Shown: positions 1 to 8,651, numbered from the stretch's first letter. The stretch is DNA of 64,000 nt from Buttiauxella massiliensis (GCF_902500225.1 NZ_LR722652.1:186001-250000), one strand, 5' to 3'. Numbers and translations are program-made. Notes: generated by a model not told the origin, from the sequence alone.

Positions 1-22
1 TATTAAGAGACGAGAAACGATC

Positions 23-325
23 ATGCGATTGCTATCAGCTGTGATACTTGCGACCACGCTCAGTGCTTGCAGCGTGTTACAAGGGACACCACAACCAGCG
101 CCGCCTGCAACCGGAACCCCTCAGGAAATCCAGCGTTACCAAACGCAGGGTTTGACCAAAATAGGGACGGTGACAGCACTTGAGCACGGCTCTCCGATGG
201 ACGCAGAACGAGCGCTAGAAGAGAAAGCTGTTGCAGCCAAAGCGGATTATTACGTCATCGTGCTAAACGATGAGACGGTAGTACCTGGTCAGTGGTATGC
301 CCAGGCGATTTTGTACCGTAAGTAA
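23..325 (+). CDS. bsmA: BsmA-like biofilm/peroxide stress lipoprotein (DUF1471)
   Basis: A 100-residue small envelope protein. Residues 1-15 are a hydrophobic leader ending in the lipobox LSAC, so Cys16 is probably lipidated and the protein anchored to a membrane facing the periplasm. The rest is one DUF1471/YhcN-type domain, with the family's ending of a ...QWYAQAILYRK type. The sequence closely resembles E. coli BsmA (YjfO), which is linked to peroxide resistance and motility in biofilms. The ATG follows a GAGA/GAAACG stretch near the window edge. A second DUF1471 gene, yjfN, follows on the same strand, as in E. coli. Identity is confident; the molecular activity of the family is not well defined. 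Confidence 0.93.
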   Translation: MRLLSAVILATTLSACSVLQGTPQPAPPATGTPQEIQRYQTQGLTKIGTVTALEHGSPMDAERALEEKAVAAKADYYVIVLNDETVVPGQWYAQAILYRK

Positions 326-479
326 TTTAGCGCTGTGTTTAATTTATGCATATTTACATAGCTTTGCGTCAATTGATCGTTTGTTATGCACAATGAACCT
401 CAGCCAACGGACAGGTCTGAAGTTCACCCACGCGAAGGAATGCCCTGCTGATTTAGGGTAAGTATTAAAGGAGCTAATT

Positions 480-755
480 ATGAAACGATCGCTTGCCTTA
501 ACCTCATTACTGCTGTCCGTGGGGTTAATCACAACTTCGGCGCAATCGGCAGAAGATGTTGCCGCAGATTGTGTGACGGGTTTGAATGAAATCGGCATGA
601 TTTCAGTAAATGGTATTGCCGGTAGCGTGCAAGATGTGGAGAAAGTCATTGCCCTGAAGGCTGACGAACATGGAGCATCATACTATCGCATCGTTAAAAT
701 GCAGGAAAACCAGCTTGCTGAAGGCTGGCGTGTACAAGCCATTATTTATGCATAA
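480..755 (+). CDS. yjfN: YjfN, periplasmic DUF1471 protein
   Basis: A 91-residue secreted protein with a signal peptide over about residues 1-23 (cleavage near SAQSA), followed by a DUF1471 domain. It matches E. coli YjfN along its length, including the central VTGLNEIG and the C-terminal WRVQAIIYA. E. coli YjfN has been reported to stimulate the periplasmic protease DegP; that is literature knowledge, not visible here. An AAAGGAG ribosome-binding site precedes the ATG. A 154-bp gap separates it from bsmA, so it may have its own promoter. A hairpin terminator follows immediately. Confidence 0.92.
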   Translation: MKRSLALTSLLLSVGLITTSAQSAEDVAADCVTGLNEIGMISVNGIAGSVQDVEKVIALKADEHGASYYRIVKMQENQLAEGWRVQAIIYA

Positions 756-757
756 AT

Positions 758-801
758 AAGCCAGCGGCCATTGATACTCCCCTTATGGCGCTGGCTTTTT
801 T
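758..801 (+). terminator. Rho-independent terminator after yjfN (shared with aidB)
   Basis: A 9-bp stem, AAGCCAGCG (758-766) with CGCTGGCTT (789-797), with a long loop and a T run to 801. It lies between the convergent genes yjfN and aidB and may serve both, although the T run favours the plus strand. Confidence 0.75.
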
Positions 802-804
802 GTT

Positions 805-2439
805 CTATCCTGTGCGGCCTGTCGCTCTGAGCAGTACATCAATAAGTACCTGATTCGGTAAAACACTTTCCCCCCGCGAGTCCAGCATCATACGGCACCA
901 GGCTTCACCTAACGGTGGAGAGAGATGCTGTAAAACCTGGGTACCTGTCGCCAGAAGAGCCAGCGTTCGAGTAACTTCTCTGCTCCATTCCTCTTGTGGC
1001 TTATGAAGTCGCTGTTGCAACTGCCGCCAGCTACGATCGAAATGCCGGTTTTGCCCTTTCACTTCGTCAAACTCCGCATGCAACATCTCCATCGCACCGG
1101 GCTGTTTGGCCAGAACACGCAGCACATCAAGGCTCATGATATTGCCCGATCCTTCCCAGATACTATTCACCGGCATTTCACGGTAAATGCGTGGCAACTC
1201 GCTATCTTCGCAATAACCCATTCCTCCAAGCACTTCCATGGCTTCGGCGACAAAGGGGATACCCGATTTGCAGACGCTAAATTTAGCCGCAGCCGTAAAC
1301 AGCCGACTATAAGCCAACTCATGCGGATTACCGGGTGATTCCCAGGCGCGGGCCAGACGAAACAGAAACGCCGTTTGCCCTTCAAGTTGCAAAGCCATAC
1401 GCCCAAGTACCTGGCGCATAATAGGCAGGTCGATCAGCGTTTTGCCGAATGCCTGCCGTTGATGGGCGTGATACAACGCGACAGAAAGCGCACGGCGCAT
1501 CAAACCATGGCTGCCAAGCACGCAGTCAAAGCGCGTGTAGCCGCCCATTTTAAGAATCGAACGAATCCCCTCGCCTTCTTCACCGATAAGCCAGGCTGTC
1601 GCATCACAGAACTCCACTTCACTGCTGGCATTAGAACGGTTGCCGAGTTTCTCTTTAAGGCGCTCAAACCGAACCTGATTACGTTGCCCATCGGGCAAAA
1701 ATCGCGGCAGGAAGAAACATGAAAGCCCACCTTTCGCCTGCGCCAGAATCAAATGCGCGTCGCTTTGTGGTACGGAGAAAAACCATTTGTGGCCGACTAT
1801 GCGATACATTTCACCAGGGCCACGTTTATCGATGGCTTCAGCGCGCGTGGTATTGCTGAGCACATCCGAGCCTCCTTGCTTCTCAGTCATACCCATACCA
1901 ATCAGCAGGCCACGTTTTTGAGCGCCAGGTGAGAGGTGCGCATCGTAACGATCGCTGAGTAGCGGTTTCAGCCACGGCTGAAACTCTTTGGGTAGATGCT
2001 TAAGTAAGAGAGGAATGGCACCAAATGTCATAGTGATGGGGCATAACGTCCCTGCTTCCACCTGCGCATGCTGAACAAAGCGCGCGGCACGGGCCACAAA
2101 CGAGCCTTGTCTGGCGTCTTCCTGCCACGGCAAATTGTGTACTCGATTGGCACACAGCCCTTGCATCAGTAAATGCCACGCAGGATAAAAACGCACATCA
2201 TCGAGCCGCTCACCGCTGGAATCATAGCGGAGTAATTCAGGCGGATTGGCATTCGCCAGGCGGCCGAGCTCCAGCGATTCAGCTGAACCCAGTTGTTGGC
2301 CGATACTTGCCAGAAGTTCCGCATCCCAGCCAGCCCCTTCACGAGCTACAGCCTCGGTTAACGAGATATCAGAAAGGAAAAGGTTACTGTTGTTGAGGGG
2401 TATTGGTTGGTTAAAAACGGTATGAGTTTGCCAGCGCAT
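805..2439 (-). CDS. aidB: AidB, acyl-CoA dehydrogenase-like flavoprotein of the adaptive response
   Basis: 544 residues, matching E. coli AidB along its length. The fold is acyl-CoA dehydrogenase-like, with the FAD-contact segment GMGMTEKQGGSDV and the C-terminal signature IWEGSGNIMSLDVLR. In E. coli, AidB is induced by alkylating agents through Ada, binds FAD and DNA, and is thought to protect promoter regions from methylation. The start at MRWQTHT (2437-2439) is chosen because a GGGAGG site lies 6 bp upstream and the E. coli protein begins MHWQTHT; the reading frame could extend 10 codons further. It lies downstream of yjfC on the same strand, 97 bp away. Confidence 0.95.
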   Translation of the reverse strand: MRWQTHTVFNQPIPLNNSNLFLSDISLTEAVAREGAGWDAELLASIGQQLGSAESLELGRLANANPPELLRYDSSGERLDDVRFYPAWHLLMQGLCANRVHNLPWQEDARQGSFVARAARFVQHAQVEAGTLCPITMTFGAIPLLLKHLPKEFQPWLKPLLSDRYDAHLSPGAQKRGLLIGMGMTEKQGGSDVLSNTTRAEAIDKRGPGEMYRIVGHKWFFSVPQSDAHLILAQAKGGLSCFFLPRFLPDGQRNQVRFERLKEKLGNRSNASSEVEFCDATAWLIGEEGEGIRSILKMGGYTRFDCVLGSHGLMRRALSVALYHAHQRQAFGKTLIDLPIMRQVLGRMALQLEGQTAFLFRLARAWESPGNPHELAYSRLFTAAAKFSVCKSGIPFVAEAMEVLGGMGYCEDSELPRIYREMPVNSIWEGSGNIMSLDVLRVLAKQPGAMEMLHAEFDEVKGQNRHFDRSWRQLQQRLHKPQEEWSREVTRTLALLATGTQVLQHLSPPLGEAWCRMMLDSRGESVLPNQVLIDVLLRATGRTG

Positions 2440-2536
2440 CGTGTTCCCTCCCATTAATGGCAATGCCATTAGTATGGACGGACCTGAAAGATCCGCCCTG
2501 GGGCTTCATCACAAAAATACCGGTCTCTGGAGTAAA

Positions 2537-3724
2537 TTACCCAGAGATGTAATGAGGTACAAACCGCGATGTATCTTTAGTAATCAGTGAGATATCCTCA
2601 CGGATGCCAATTCCTGCAGGTTCATCGTCCACAATCCAGCTACCTAGCAAGGTATAGCTATTTCCAAATCGCGGGAGTGCCTGAAATGCCTGGTAAATCA
2701 TAGGCTCGTCAGCGTAATCCCCCCCTTCCTCCACGATAATTTTGTCTGCCATGTCATAGACTATTACATTCCCACCTTCGCGTGAGAAAAGGGGTTTTCG
2801 CACATAACCACGGCTGGACTGCAAACACTCTTCTATAGCCGGATTATTACGAGAAAAGTCCTCAGAAAACCATGAAGGTAATAAATTGGGATGGTTTGGA
2901 AACTGCTGCCAAAGTAACGGCAGTAAGCCTTTATTACTCAGTACGCTCTTCCATAATGGCTCAACCCATTGCTCATGGCGTCTGCGCAAAAGCGGTCCAT
3001 TCTCGTCACGCATCATCCATTCCAGTGGATAAAGTTTAAATGCATGGCGTATCACATTATCTTCCAAATCGGTGAGCACGCCTCCAATCCCTAATCCAAG
3101 ATCTTCCATATAGGTAAAGCGAGTGTCCAATCCAGCTTGGCGAGCACAATCCTCGAGGTAAAGCACAGTACCGCGATCTTCTTCGGAATCTTTGCAACAG
3201 CAAAAATAGAATGGGTTTGCGCTCGCTAGCTCACCAAAACGAGCAATCAACTTCTCCTGGATTGAATTAAATTGATCAGCATCTCCAGGGATCAAACCTT
3301 GGCGTTTCGCATCCTCCAGCCATGTCCACTGGAAATAAGCTGACTCATAAAGCGATGTTGGGGTATCGGCGTTGTATTCCAGCAGCTTGACCGACCCAGT
3401 CCCCGTCCAGGCAAAATCCATCCTTCCATAGAGTGATGGATCTTTTTGATGCCAGCTTTTAGCAATAACATCCCAATAAAGGGGTGGGATCGCCAGTTGT
3501 TCCATCATTTTCTCGCTTCTTACGGCACGATCAACGATATCGAGACACATTTGATGCAGTTCAGCTGTCGGTTTTTCGATTTGTTCTTCAATTTGACGAA
3601 GGGTAAAGCAATAGGCACGGCTTTCATCCCAATAAATTTCATCATCAATGATATGAAAATCAAATCCATGTAGCTTTGCCTGTTCATCCAGATTGGGGCG
3701 AACAGGGAGTTTGCGTCTGAGCAT
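2537..3724 (-). CDS. yjfC: YjfC, glutathionylspermidine synthetase-like ATP-grasp ligase
   Basis: A 395-residue protein of the GSP_synth family, the ATP-grasp ligase half of glutathionylspermidine synthetase, without the amidase domain. Visible landmarks are the conserved DFAWTG...KLLEYNADTPTSL segment (about 105-130) and the ATP-grasp lysine/glycine-loop region YVRKPLFSREGGNV (about 308-321). It is highly similar to E. coli YjfC. The natural substrate is not established; known relatives join an amine to a peptide carboxyl. It is the last gene of the yjfI-yjfC cluster, 6 bp after yjfM, so a membrane-linked role with its neighbours is an inference from context. Confidence 0.93.
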   Translation of the reverse strand: MLRRKLPVRPNLDEQAKLHGFDFHIIDDEIYWDESRAYCFTLRQIEEQIEKPTAELHQMCLDIVDRAVRSEKMMEQLAIPPLYWDVIAKSWHQKDPSLYGRMDFAWTGTGSVKLLEYNADTPTSLYESAYFQWTWLEDAKRQGLIPGDADQFNSIQEKLIARFGELASANPFYFCCCKDSEEDRGTVLYLEDCARQAGLDTRFTYMEDLGLGIGGVLTDLEDNVIRHAFKLYPLEWMMRDENGPLLRRRHEQWVEPLWKSVLSNKGLLPLLWQQFPNHPNLLPSWFSEDFSRNNPAIEECLQSSRGYVRKPLFSREGGNVIVYDMADKIIVEEGGDYADEPMIYQAFQALPRFGNSYTLLGSWIVDDEPAGIGIREDISLITKDTSRFVPHYISG

Positions 3725-3730
3725 AAGTCG

Positions 3731-4345
3731 TTACCCCCCCCAACTGCCACGTGCGCTGGAGGACTTACCATAACCACCGCGAGAAACTGTCGTGACTTTA
3801 GATATACGGGTAGGTTTTGCATCACTGCTATCACTTTTCCCGGTGTTTGATGAATATGAATAATACCCACCAGATCCGCCCCAGACAGGAGTGGATGAAT
3901 ATTGCCTGCAGTAATTAGCATCGTATTGGCAACTGTTCTGCCGACCATTAGCCAGAGCTTGTCCAAGCATGAAACCGGCAAATGCAGGGATAAAGCCATT
4001 CGAATCTCTCTCATAATGGCAACTATCAGTGCTGAACTGCTGTTCACAAGCAGTACGACTTAAATTTTTAGGTGCAGAATTATAAAAAGTCGTTTTTGCT
4101 TCATCAAAAGCATTATTACAAACATCAAAGGGATGACTATCCTCAGAGCATTCGTAAGGCGTACTATAAAAGTTGCTAGTAGAACTATCCTCGTCATCAC
4201 ATCCTTTCAGAATAAAGAGTGCAGCTCCACCCATTACAATCAGAGTCAAAAAGTGTGGCCCTTTCCGTTTAGGTTTAGGTTTAGCTTTAGGTTTGGTGAG
4301 GATCGGAGAAATAGCTTTATTTCGTGTTGATTTTTTTCGGCTCAT
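3731..4345 (-). CDS. yjfM: YjfM, DUF1190 membrane-anchored protein
   Basis: 204 residues. A basic N-terminus rich in Lys/Arg/Pro (about 1-30) precedes one hydrophobic segment ending FILKGC, which could be an atypical lipobox or a plain membrane anchor. An acidic Cys-containing region follows, and the tail is rich in Gly and Ser. This layout matches E. coli YjfM (DUF1190, also seen in YgiB). The start at 4345 is chosen over an upstream ATG because an AGGAGG site lies 5 bp before it and the product MSRKKSTRNK aligns with E. coli MVRKKGTRNK. Function unknown; encoded between yjfL and yjfC. Confidence 0.9.
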   Translation of the reverse strand: MSRKKSTRNKAISPILTKPKAKPKPKRKGPHFLTLIVMGGAALFILKGCDDEDSSTSNFYSTPYECSEDSHPFDVCNNAFDEAKTTFYNSAPKNLSRTACEQQFSTDSCHYERDSNGFIPAFAGFMLGQALANGRQNSCQYDANYCRQYSSTPVWGGSGGYYSYSSNTGKSDSSDAKPTRISKVTTVSRGGYGKSSSARGSWGG

Positions 4346-4353
4346 TTTTCCTC

Positions 4354-4752
4354 CTACCAGGTCATGCAAGCTGCATTGAAGATTCCACCAGCCAATGAGG
4401 CCGTGCCCATAAACATACCGGCAGCAACATTATGATTGATAATGTTTTCACTCAATTTTGGCATGTAAATACGTACTGAAAAATAGATCATCAGTTGTAC
4501 TGCCAGGGCGATCACTCCCCATACCAAATAGTCAGGAATACTCACTGAGTTAATTGCTGCACTAGACAATGGAATAACATAACCAATAAATGTGCCACTA
4601 AAAGCTAGCGCTGCTGCAACGTTGTTTTCTTTTATAAGCCTCCATTCGTTATGTGGAGTAATACGAGTGTAAATAAACATGAAGCAGCAAATCATCGCCA
4701 GACCAATGAAGAAATAGGTTGAAAAGGCGAGCAGTGAAGATAAAACATGCAT
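4354..4752 (-). CDS. yjfL: YjfL, DUF350/UPF0719 inner-membrane protein
   Basis: 132 residues with about four transmembrane segments, closely matching E. coli YjfL (for example TPHNEWRLIKENN and the C-terminal GGIFNAACMTW). Members of this family occur beside YjfM-like and YjfC-like proteins in many bacteria, which suggests a shared membrane complex. No biochemical role is established. The start at 4752 (MHVLSSLLAF) has an AGGA site 8 bp upstream; an ATG three codons earlier has no room for one. Confidence 0.92.
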   Translation of the reverse strand: MHVLSSLLAFSTYFFIGLAMICCFMFIYTRITPHNEWRLIKENNVAAALAFSGTFIGYVIPLSSAAINSVSIPDYLVWGVIALAVQLMIYFSVRIYMPKLSENIINHNVAAGMFMGTASLAGGIFNAACMTW

Positions 4753-4774
4753 TTCAAACATCCTGTAAAGTTAA

Positions 4775-5443
4775 TTAACCAATGACATTGACCTGAAGGA
4801 AAGTTAAATCGATCCCAAGTGCATAAGAGAGAAGCCACTCAGGTTGATTTTGCTCATCGAAGGTTTCTTCCCCAGTAATCATTAAATATTCATATTGGGA
4901 ATCATTTAATTCTCGTTGATATACCATCGTAAAATTATGAACCTGCCATTCGTCTTGCTGCTGATTACTGACGTTTTCAAGCAGATAGACAGGCGCCACA
5001 GCACCGGATTCTTCAGCGTTAAAAACACGCAGCCAGGTTTTATCTCGCCACTTTAATTCTGCAGCGCCGATGCAGGCAGGGCTAATCGCTTTGTCCCATG
5101 CCATTTTCCCTGTAATCCCGTGGCTATCTTCATAAACAAATAACTTAATATCGCTGATGCTATTACTGTCAAACCCACCCTCAGTGTTGATCTGAATAAA
5201 CTCGTCACCAGAGGTGTAATATCGATAAATATCACAACCAGCACCAAGGTCGATGGTGCTTTGCGCTGCAATCAGAAATTCTTCGCCGGGTAATTCTATC
5301 AACATTTGGTTTTCACAAAGCCGATATTCCAGCAGATCCAAAGTGAATGCAGCATGAAGATGCAATCCAAGAGGGCCGATGACTTTATTGCTTTTCTGTG
5401 AAGGGCCGAAAATATTCTTAAAGCGATTAAATAAATTTGTCAT
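4775..5443 (-). CDS. yjfK: YjfK, DUF2491 protein
   Basis: A 222-residue soluble acidic protein with no signal peptide or membrane segment, corresponding to E. coli YjfK (DUF2491). The start (MTNLFNRFKN) is chosen because AGGAAA precedes it and because it follows the channel gene's stop by only 2 bp; the frame could extend 24 codons upstream into that gene. Function unknown. Position between the channel gene and yjfL marks it as part of the same envelope module. Confidence 0.88.
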   Translation of the reverse strand: MTNLFNRFKNIFGPSQKSNKVIGPLGLHLHAAFTLDLLEYRLCENQMLIELPGEEFLIAAQSTIDLGAGCDIYRYYTSGDEFIQINTEGGFDSNSISDIKLFVYEDSHGITGKMAWDKAISPACIGAAELKWRDKTWLRVFNAEESGAVAPVYLLENVSNQQQDEWQVHNFTMVYQRELNDSQYEYLMITGEETFDEQNQPEWLLSYALGIDLTFLQVNVIG

Positions 5444-5445
5444 TT

Positions 5446-6513
5446 CTATTTTCCTATTTCCGACCACGCAACGTCCTGCGCGAGGATTCGAGCATTGCCA
5501 ATCATATGCAACCACATTCCCCCTTTAACTAGGGTTGATATCACTGGGTTAAGTTCAACATCGCGACCATTTTTGTACTGACTGATTCCAATCACAGTCG
5601 CATCATGCACCACCTTCATATAGCGCATTAGGTCTCCGTATTGGAAGTGACCAGCATCGTCAGGAATAGCTAATACACATCCCGTATCGCCAATTAATGG
5701 ATTGACCATTGTTGCGATGGATTGTGATGAGCCAGGATCCTGCATAGAGCGGGCAAGTTGTTCTGCAGAGAGATTACGGTTGATTTCTATATTAGGGCAA
5801 TGCACTTCCAGTAAGGTTGCGTAGCGTTCATCCTCAAGGTAAACCACAACGTGGCTACTGGCAGGGACTTTTCCAGCAATAGACAATGCAATAGTGAAAG
5901 TTTGCTCATCATTTAGTGCATAAATAATTACGCTATGGCAATGAGATAAAGCAATACGCTGTTGCTCTGAGGGGTCGTTAAAATTTGAGATCCGAGCAAA
6001 ATCGACAAGAGAATTACTTGTAAACGGATGGCTATCCAGCTCGTTAGGTTCACATAACAACACCCTGTTGAATTGGCGACGCTCATCCACTAGCAAAAGT
6101 GAAATCATTTTCTGCGTTTGGTGCCCACGCCAACCAACGACAATCACATGATTTTGTAAGCCGCTGAAATCAGCCATACCGTTAAGTCCCTTTTTGATGA
6201 TCATCTGTACTATGCTGATGACTTTCCCCATCAATGCACCGAAAAGCCCTATTCCAACGGGTATCTGCCATATGGCGGTAAAAAGACGCCCTCCGGCAGT
6301 CGTAGGGCTCAGATCACCAAAGCCAATAGTCGAACCCAACACTGAGCTATAGTAAATAAAATCAATGACATTACTGGTAAGTTGTTGCTCACCCACACAC
6401 CTTAATAGCCAATAGCAGCTGATGTAATGAACAACAAACATGACCATTAAACCAAACCATGACAGGCGCGCTAAATGCAGCTGGCAGAGCTTTAGAACAT
6501 GCTTAAGAATCAT
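5446..6513 (-). CDS. Two-TM potassium-channel-like protein with C-terminal nucleotide-binding-like domain
   Basis: 355 residues. TM1 spans about 16-37, a pore helix and selectivity filter TIGFGD lie at 62-67, and TM2 spans about 78-105. A cytoplasmic domain starting NHVIVVGWRG (121-130) resembles the TrkA-N/RCK fold, with the usual GxGxxG replaced. A K+ or cation channel gated by a cytosolic ligand is the natural reading. The start codon overlaps the yjfJ stop (TAATG) and its stop lies 2 bp before yjfK, so it is translationally embedded in the yjf operon. E. coli K-12 lacks a gene here (yjfJ is followed directly by yjfK). The ligand and physiological role are not known. Confidence 0.88.
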   Translation of the reverse strand: MILKHVLKLCQLHLARLSWFGLMVMFVVHYISCYWLLRCVGEQQLTSNVIDFIYYSSVLGSTIGFGDLSPTTAGGRLFTAIWQIPVGIGLFGALMGKVISIVQMIIKKGLNGMADFSGLQNHVIVVGWRGHQTQKMISLLLVDERRQFNRVLLCEPNELDSHPFTSNSLVDFARISNFNDPSEQQRIALSHCHSVIIYALNDEQTFTIALSIAGKVPASSHVVVYLEDERYATLLEVHCPNIEINRNLSAEQLARSMQDPGSSQSIATMVNPLIGDTGCVLAIPDDAGHFQYGDLMRYMKVVHDATVIGISQYKNGRDVELNPVISTLVKGGMWLHMIGNARILAQDVAWSEIGK

Positions 6514-7211
6514 TACTCCTCGCTTTGTTTCCTTAGTCGAGCAAGTACATCATCAGCCGAAGTTCGTTTAGCATTACCAATACCCGCTTCTGCCAATTTT
6601 TCATCAAGGCTGGCACCAGAATTTACTTTTTCCAGTTCATCGATCGCATCCAGTTTGGCCTGACGCTCGACCTGACGAGCTTTGATTCGTTTAAGCGATT
6701 CCGCCGCAGTAGCAACATTGGTTGTTGCTCCAAGTGATGAAGCCGTGACGGCCTGTTGTGCTTTTTGCGTGGCTTCTGTCGCCTTGATCATCTCTAATTG
6801 CTGTTCAAATTGCGCGATACGCGAACTCGTCGTCGTTACCGCTTTTTCAACAGATTGTTGTGATGATTCAAGATTAGCCAGAAGCTGTTCTTCTGTGCTG
6901 ATGGCATCGTCCAGACGAGCAATCTCAACAGCCACTTCCTGTAAAAGTGCCTCATCAGCCTGCTTTTCCATAGCCTGAACAGCGTTCGCTTCAAGTATTG
7001 CCTGCCGTTCCCAAAGACCAGCAAGTTTGCTCTTGCTCATTCGAACTCTGGCCAGCAAATCGACACGTGATTTTCCTGCTTTATCTAATTCGTTTCGAGC
7101 ATCGCGGATATGCTGCTCAAGCAAGCGAATTCCCTGGCTCTCTTCTAAGGCTTGTTCCGCATCAGCAACAAACGATTTACCAAAAGTAAATAATTTTTTT
7201 AAAATACCCAT
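6513..7211 (-). CDS. yjfJ: YjfJ, PspA/IM30 family membrane-remodelling protein
   Basis: 232 residues, almost entirely helical coiled coil, as in PspA, IM30/Vipp1 and E. coli YjfJ. The N-terminal helix (MGILKKLFTFGKSFV) is amphipathic and would bind membranes; the conserved QHIRDARNELDKA segment follows. PspA relatives form ESCRT-III-like polymers on stressed inner membranes. The start at 7211 has a GGAGGG site 7 bp upstream. Its stop overlaps the next start (TAATG), coupling it to the channel gene. It is probably the membrane-binding component of the cluster. Confidence 0.93.
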   Translation of the reverse strand: MGILKKLFTFGKSFVADAEQALEESQGIRLLEQHIRDARNELDKAGKSRVDLLARVRMSKSKLAGLWERQAILEANAVQAMEKQADEALLQEVAVEIARLDDAISTEEQLLANLESSQQSVEKAVTTTSSRIAQFEQQLEMIKATEATQKAQQAVTASSLGATTNVATAAESLKRIKARQVERQAKLDAIDELEKVNSGASLDEKLAEAGIGNAKRTSADDVLARLRKQSEE

Positions 7212-7241
7212 AATGAATCCCTCCAAAGATAAAACTTAAGA

Positions 7242-7634
7242 TCAAATAAACTCTTCAATTAGCTCCGCTAATTCAAGGGCATTTTCGGCAAGCGTATCTA
7301 TTTCCATGTTAATGTTTTCTATAGAGGAATGAGTCGCCAGTGCTCCAAAAGCAATATAAAACTCTTGCTTGTTTATGGAAGCAATTCCGACAGTAGAAAG
7401 AGGCAGGATTTTCTGGTGGCGTAACAGGAACAGATTAAACTCTGAAGGCCGCGCTATAACATTAACGGGACAAATAGATGTTTCAATGAGCATCTGCTTT
7501 TGAGTCAGTGTCAATATTAATTGAAGATCGCCATAATCCTTTAAGCGAATTATCAATGCAGAATCAAATTGAACAATGCAATAATTGGGATTAATAACTA
7601 ACGCGTCATAAAGTGACGCAATGCTCCATGGCAT
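7242..7634 (-). CDS. yjfI: YjfI, DUF2170 protein
   Basis: A 130-residue soluble protein of the DUF2170 family, equivalent to E. coli YjfI, first gene of the seven-gene cluster. A GGAAGAG site precedes the ATG. DUF2170 proteins are regularly encoded next to PspA-like proteins and are presumed partners, but no activity is known. The promoter region upstream contains a perfect 16-bp inverted repeat, described separately. Confidence 0.87.
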   Translation of the reverse strand: MPWSIASLYDALVINPNYCIVQFDSALIIRLKDYGDLQLILTLTQKQMLIETSICPVNVIARPSEFNLFLLRHQKILPLSTVGIASINKQEFYIAFGALATHSSIENINMEIDTLAENALELAELIEEFI

Positions 7635-7666
7635 ATAACTACTCTTCCATTTTATAAACTAATATA

Positions 7667-7705
7667 AATGAAACATATATTCATGCAGTGAATATATGTT
7701 TCATT
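7667..7705. promoter_or_regulatory. Perfect 16-bp inverted repeat upstream of yjfI
   Basis: Arms AATGAAACATATATTC (7667-7682) and its exact complement (7690-7705) flank a 7-nt spacer. It lies 33-71 bp upstream of the yjfI start, where an operator overlapping the promoter would lie. The arms are AT-rich with no following T run on either strand, so a terminator is less likely. An operator for an unidentified dimeric regulator is the preferred reading. Confidence 0.5.
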
Positions 7706-7730
7706 GTGAAGAGATATATTAACACCCACA

Positions 7731-7768
7731 ATAAGAATAGCCATCCGTTAAAAGATGGTTATTCTTAT
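7731..7768 (-). terminator. Hairpin downstream of rlmB, probable terminator
   Basis: Two 15-nt arms (7731-7745 and 7754-7768) pair with a single mismatch around an 8-nt loop. It lies just after the rlmB stop and before the yjfI promoter. No clean T run follows on the minus strand, so strength is uncertain. Confidence 0.55.
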
Positions 7769-7786
7769 TTCAGAAAAAAGTATATT

Positions 7787-8518
7787 TTATTTGCGTTGAC
7801 GCACAGCTTCGAACAGGCAAATACCGGTCGCGACGGAAACGTTCAATGAAGAAACGGTTCCAGCCATTGGGATGCTAATCAGCTCATCGCAATGTTCACG
7901 AGTCAGACGACGCATACCTTCCCCTTCAGCGCCCATCACCAGCGCCATTGGGCCAGTCATTTTGCTCTGGAACAAGGTGTGGTCTGCTTCACCCGCGGTA
8001 CCGACGATCCAAACGTTCGATTCCTGCAATAAACGCATAGTTCGAGCCAGGTTGGTCACACTGATAAGCGGAACATGCTCAGCGGCACCACAGGCTACTT
8101 TCTTGGCAGTGGCGTTCAGTTGTGCAGAGCGATCTTTCGGTACGATAACCGCGTGCACGCCGGCAGCATCTGCGCTACGGAGGCAGGCACCGAGGTTGTG
8201 AGGGTCGGTAACGCCATCCAGAATCAGCAAGAATGGCTGTTCAAGACCTGCAAGCAGGTCCGGAATATCATTTTCCTGATACTGACGACCCGGTTTCACG
8301 CGAGCAATAATGCCCTGGTGCACAGCGCCTTCAGATTTTTCATCCAACCATTGGCGGTTTGCCATTTGAACCGGCACACCCTGGGCTTCCAGCGCATGAA
8401 TTAAAGGCATCAGACGTTTGTCTTCACGGCCTTTAAGAATAAAGACTTCCCGAAAACGCTGGGGGGCGTTATCAAGTAGCGCCTGGACGGCGTGAATGCC
8501 GTAAATCATTTCACTCAT
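7787..8518 (-). CDS. rlmB: RlmB, 23S rRNA 2'-O-ribose G2251 methyltransferase
   Basis: 243 residues, a SpoU-class SPOUT (TrmH family) enzyme nearly identical in layout to E. coli RlmB. An N-terminal L30e-like substrate-binding domain is followed by the trefoil-knot catalytic domain. The three SpoU motifs are visible: [20 protein letters not shown], the VMGAEGEGM loop, and [17 protein letters not shown]. It uses S-adenosylmethionine to methylate G2251 in the ribosomal P-loop. The start at [10 protein letters not shown] agrees with E. coli; an in-frame ATG ten codons upstream is rejected. It follows rnr on the same strand. Confidence 0.97.
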   Translation of the reverse strand: MSEMIYGIHAVQALLDNAPQRFREVFILKGREDKRLMPLIHALEAQGVPVQMANRQWLDEKSEGAVHQGIIARVKPGRQYQENDIPDLLAGLEQPFLLILDGVTDPHNLGACLRSADAAGVHAVIVPKDRSAQLNATAKKVACGAAEHVPLISVTNLARTMRLLQESNVWIVGTAGEADHTLFQSKMTGPMALVMGAEGEGMRRLTREHCDELISIPMAGTVSSLNVSVATGICLFEAVRQRK

Positions 8519-8570
8519 TACTGTTACTCTTTTCAGGTGCTGATGCACCAGTGTTAATTTGCTCGTAAAT

Positions 8571-8602
8571 GTCGGATGTCGCTTACGCTAATCCGACCTA
8601 CG
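8571..8602. repeat. REP-type palindromic element
   Basis: GTCGGAT (8571-8577) and ATCCGAC (8591-8597) flank a GCTTACGC core, followed by CTACG, as in enterobacterial REP/BIME units. It lies between rnr and rlmB and may stabilise the upstream mRNA. Confidence 0.65.
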
Positions 8603-8615
8603 AAAAGCAGTGTCA

Positions 8616-8643
8616 GGGTGGATAAACGAAGAACCATCCACCC
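8616..8643 (-). terminator. Hairpin after rnr
   Basis: A perfect 8-bp stem, GGGTGGAT (8616-8623) with ATCCACCC (8636-8643). No good T run follows on the minus strand; it may be an attenuator or mRNA 3' stabiliser between rnr and rlmB. Confidence 0.4.
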
Positions 8644-8651
8644 TTTCAAGG

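Noticed and set aside
2524..2547. TCTCTGG/CCAGAGA hairpin at the end of yjfC
   Set aside because: Seven base pairs that partly overlap the yjfC stop, with no T tract; too weak to call as a terminator.
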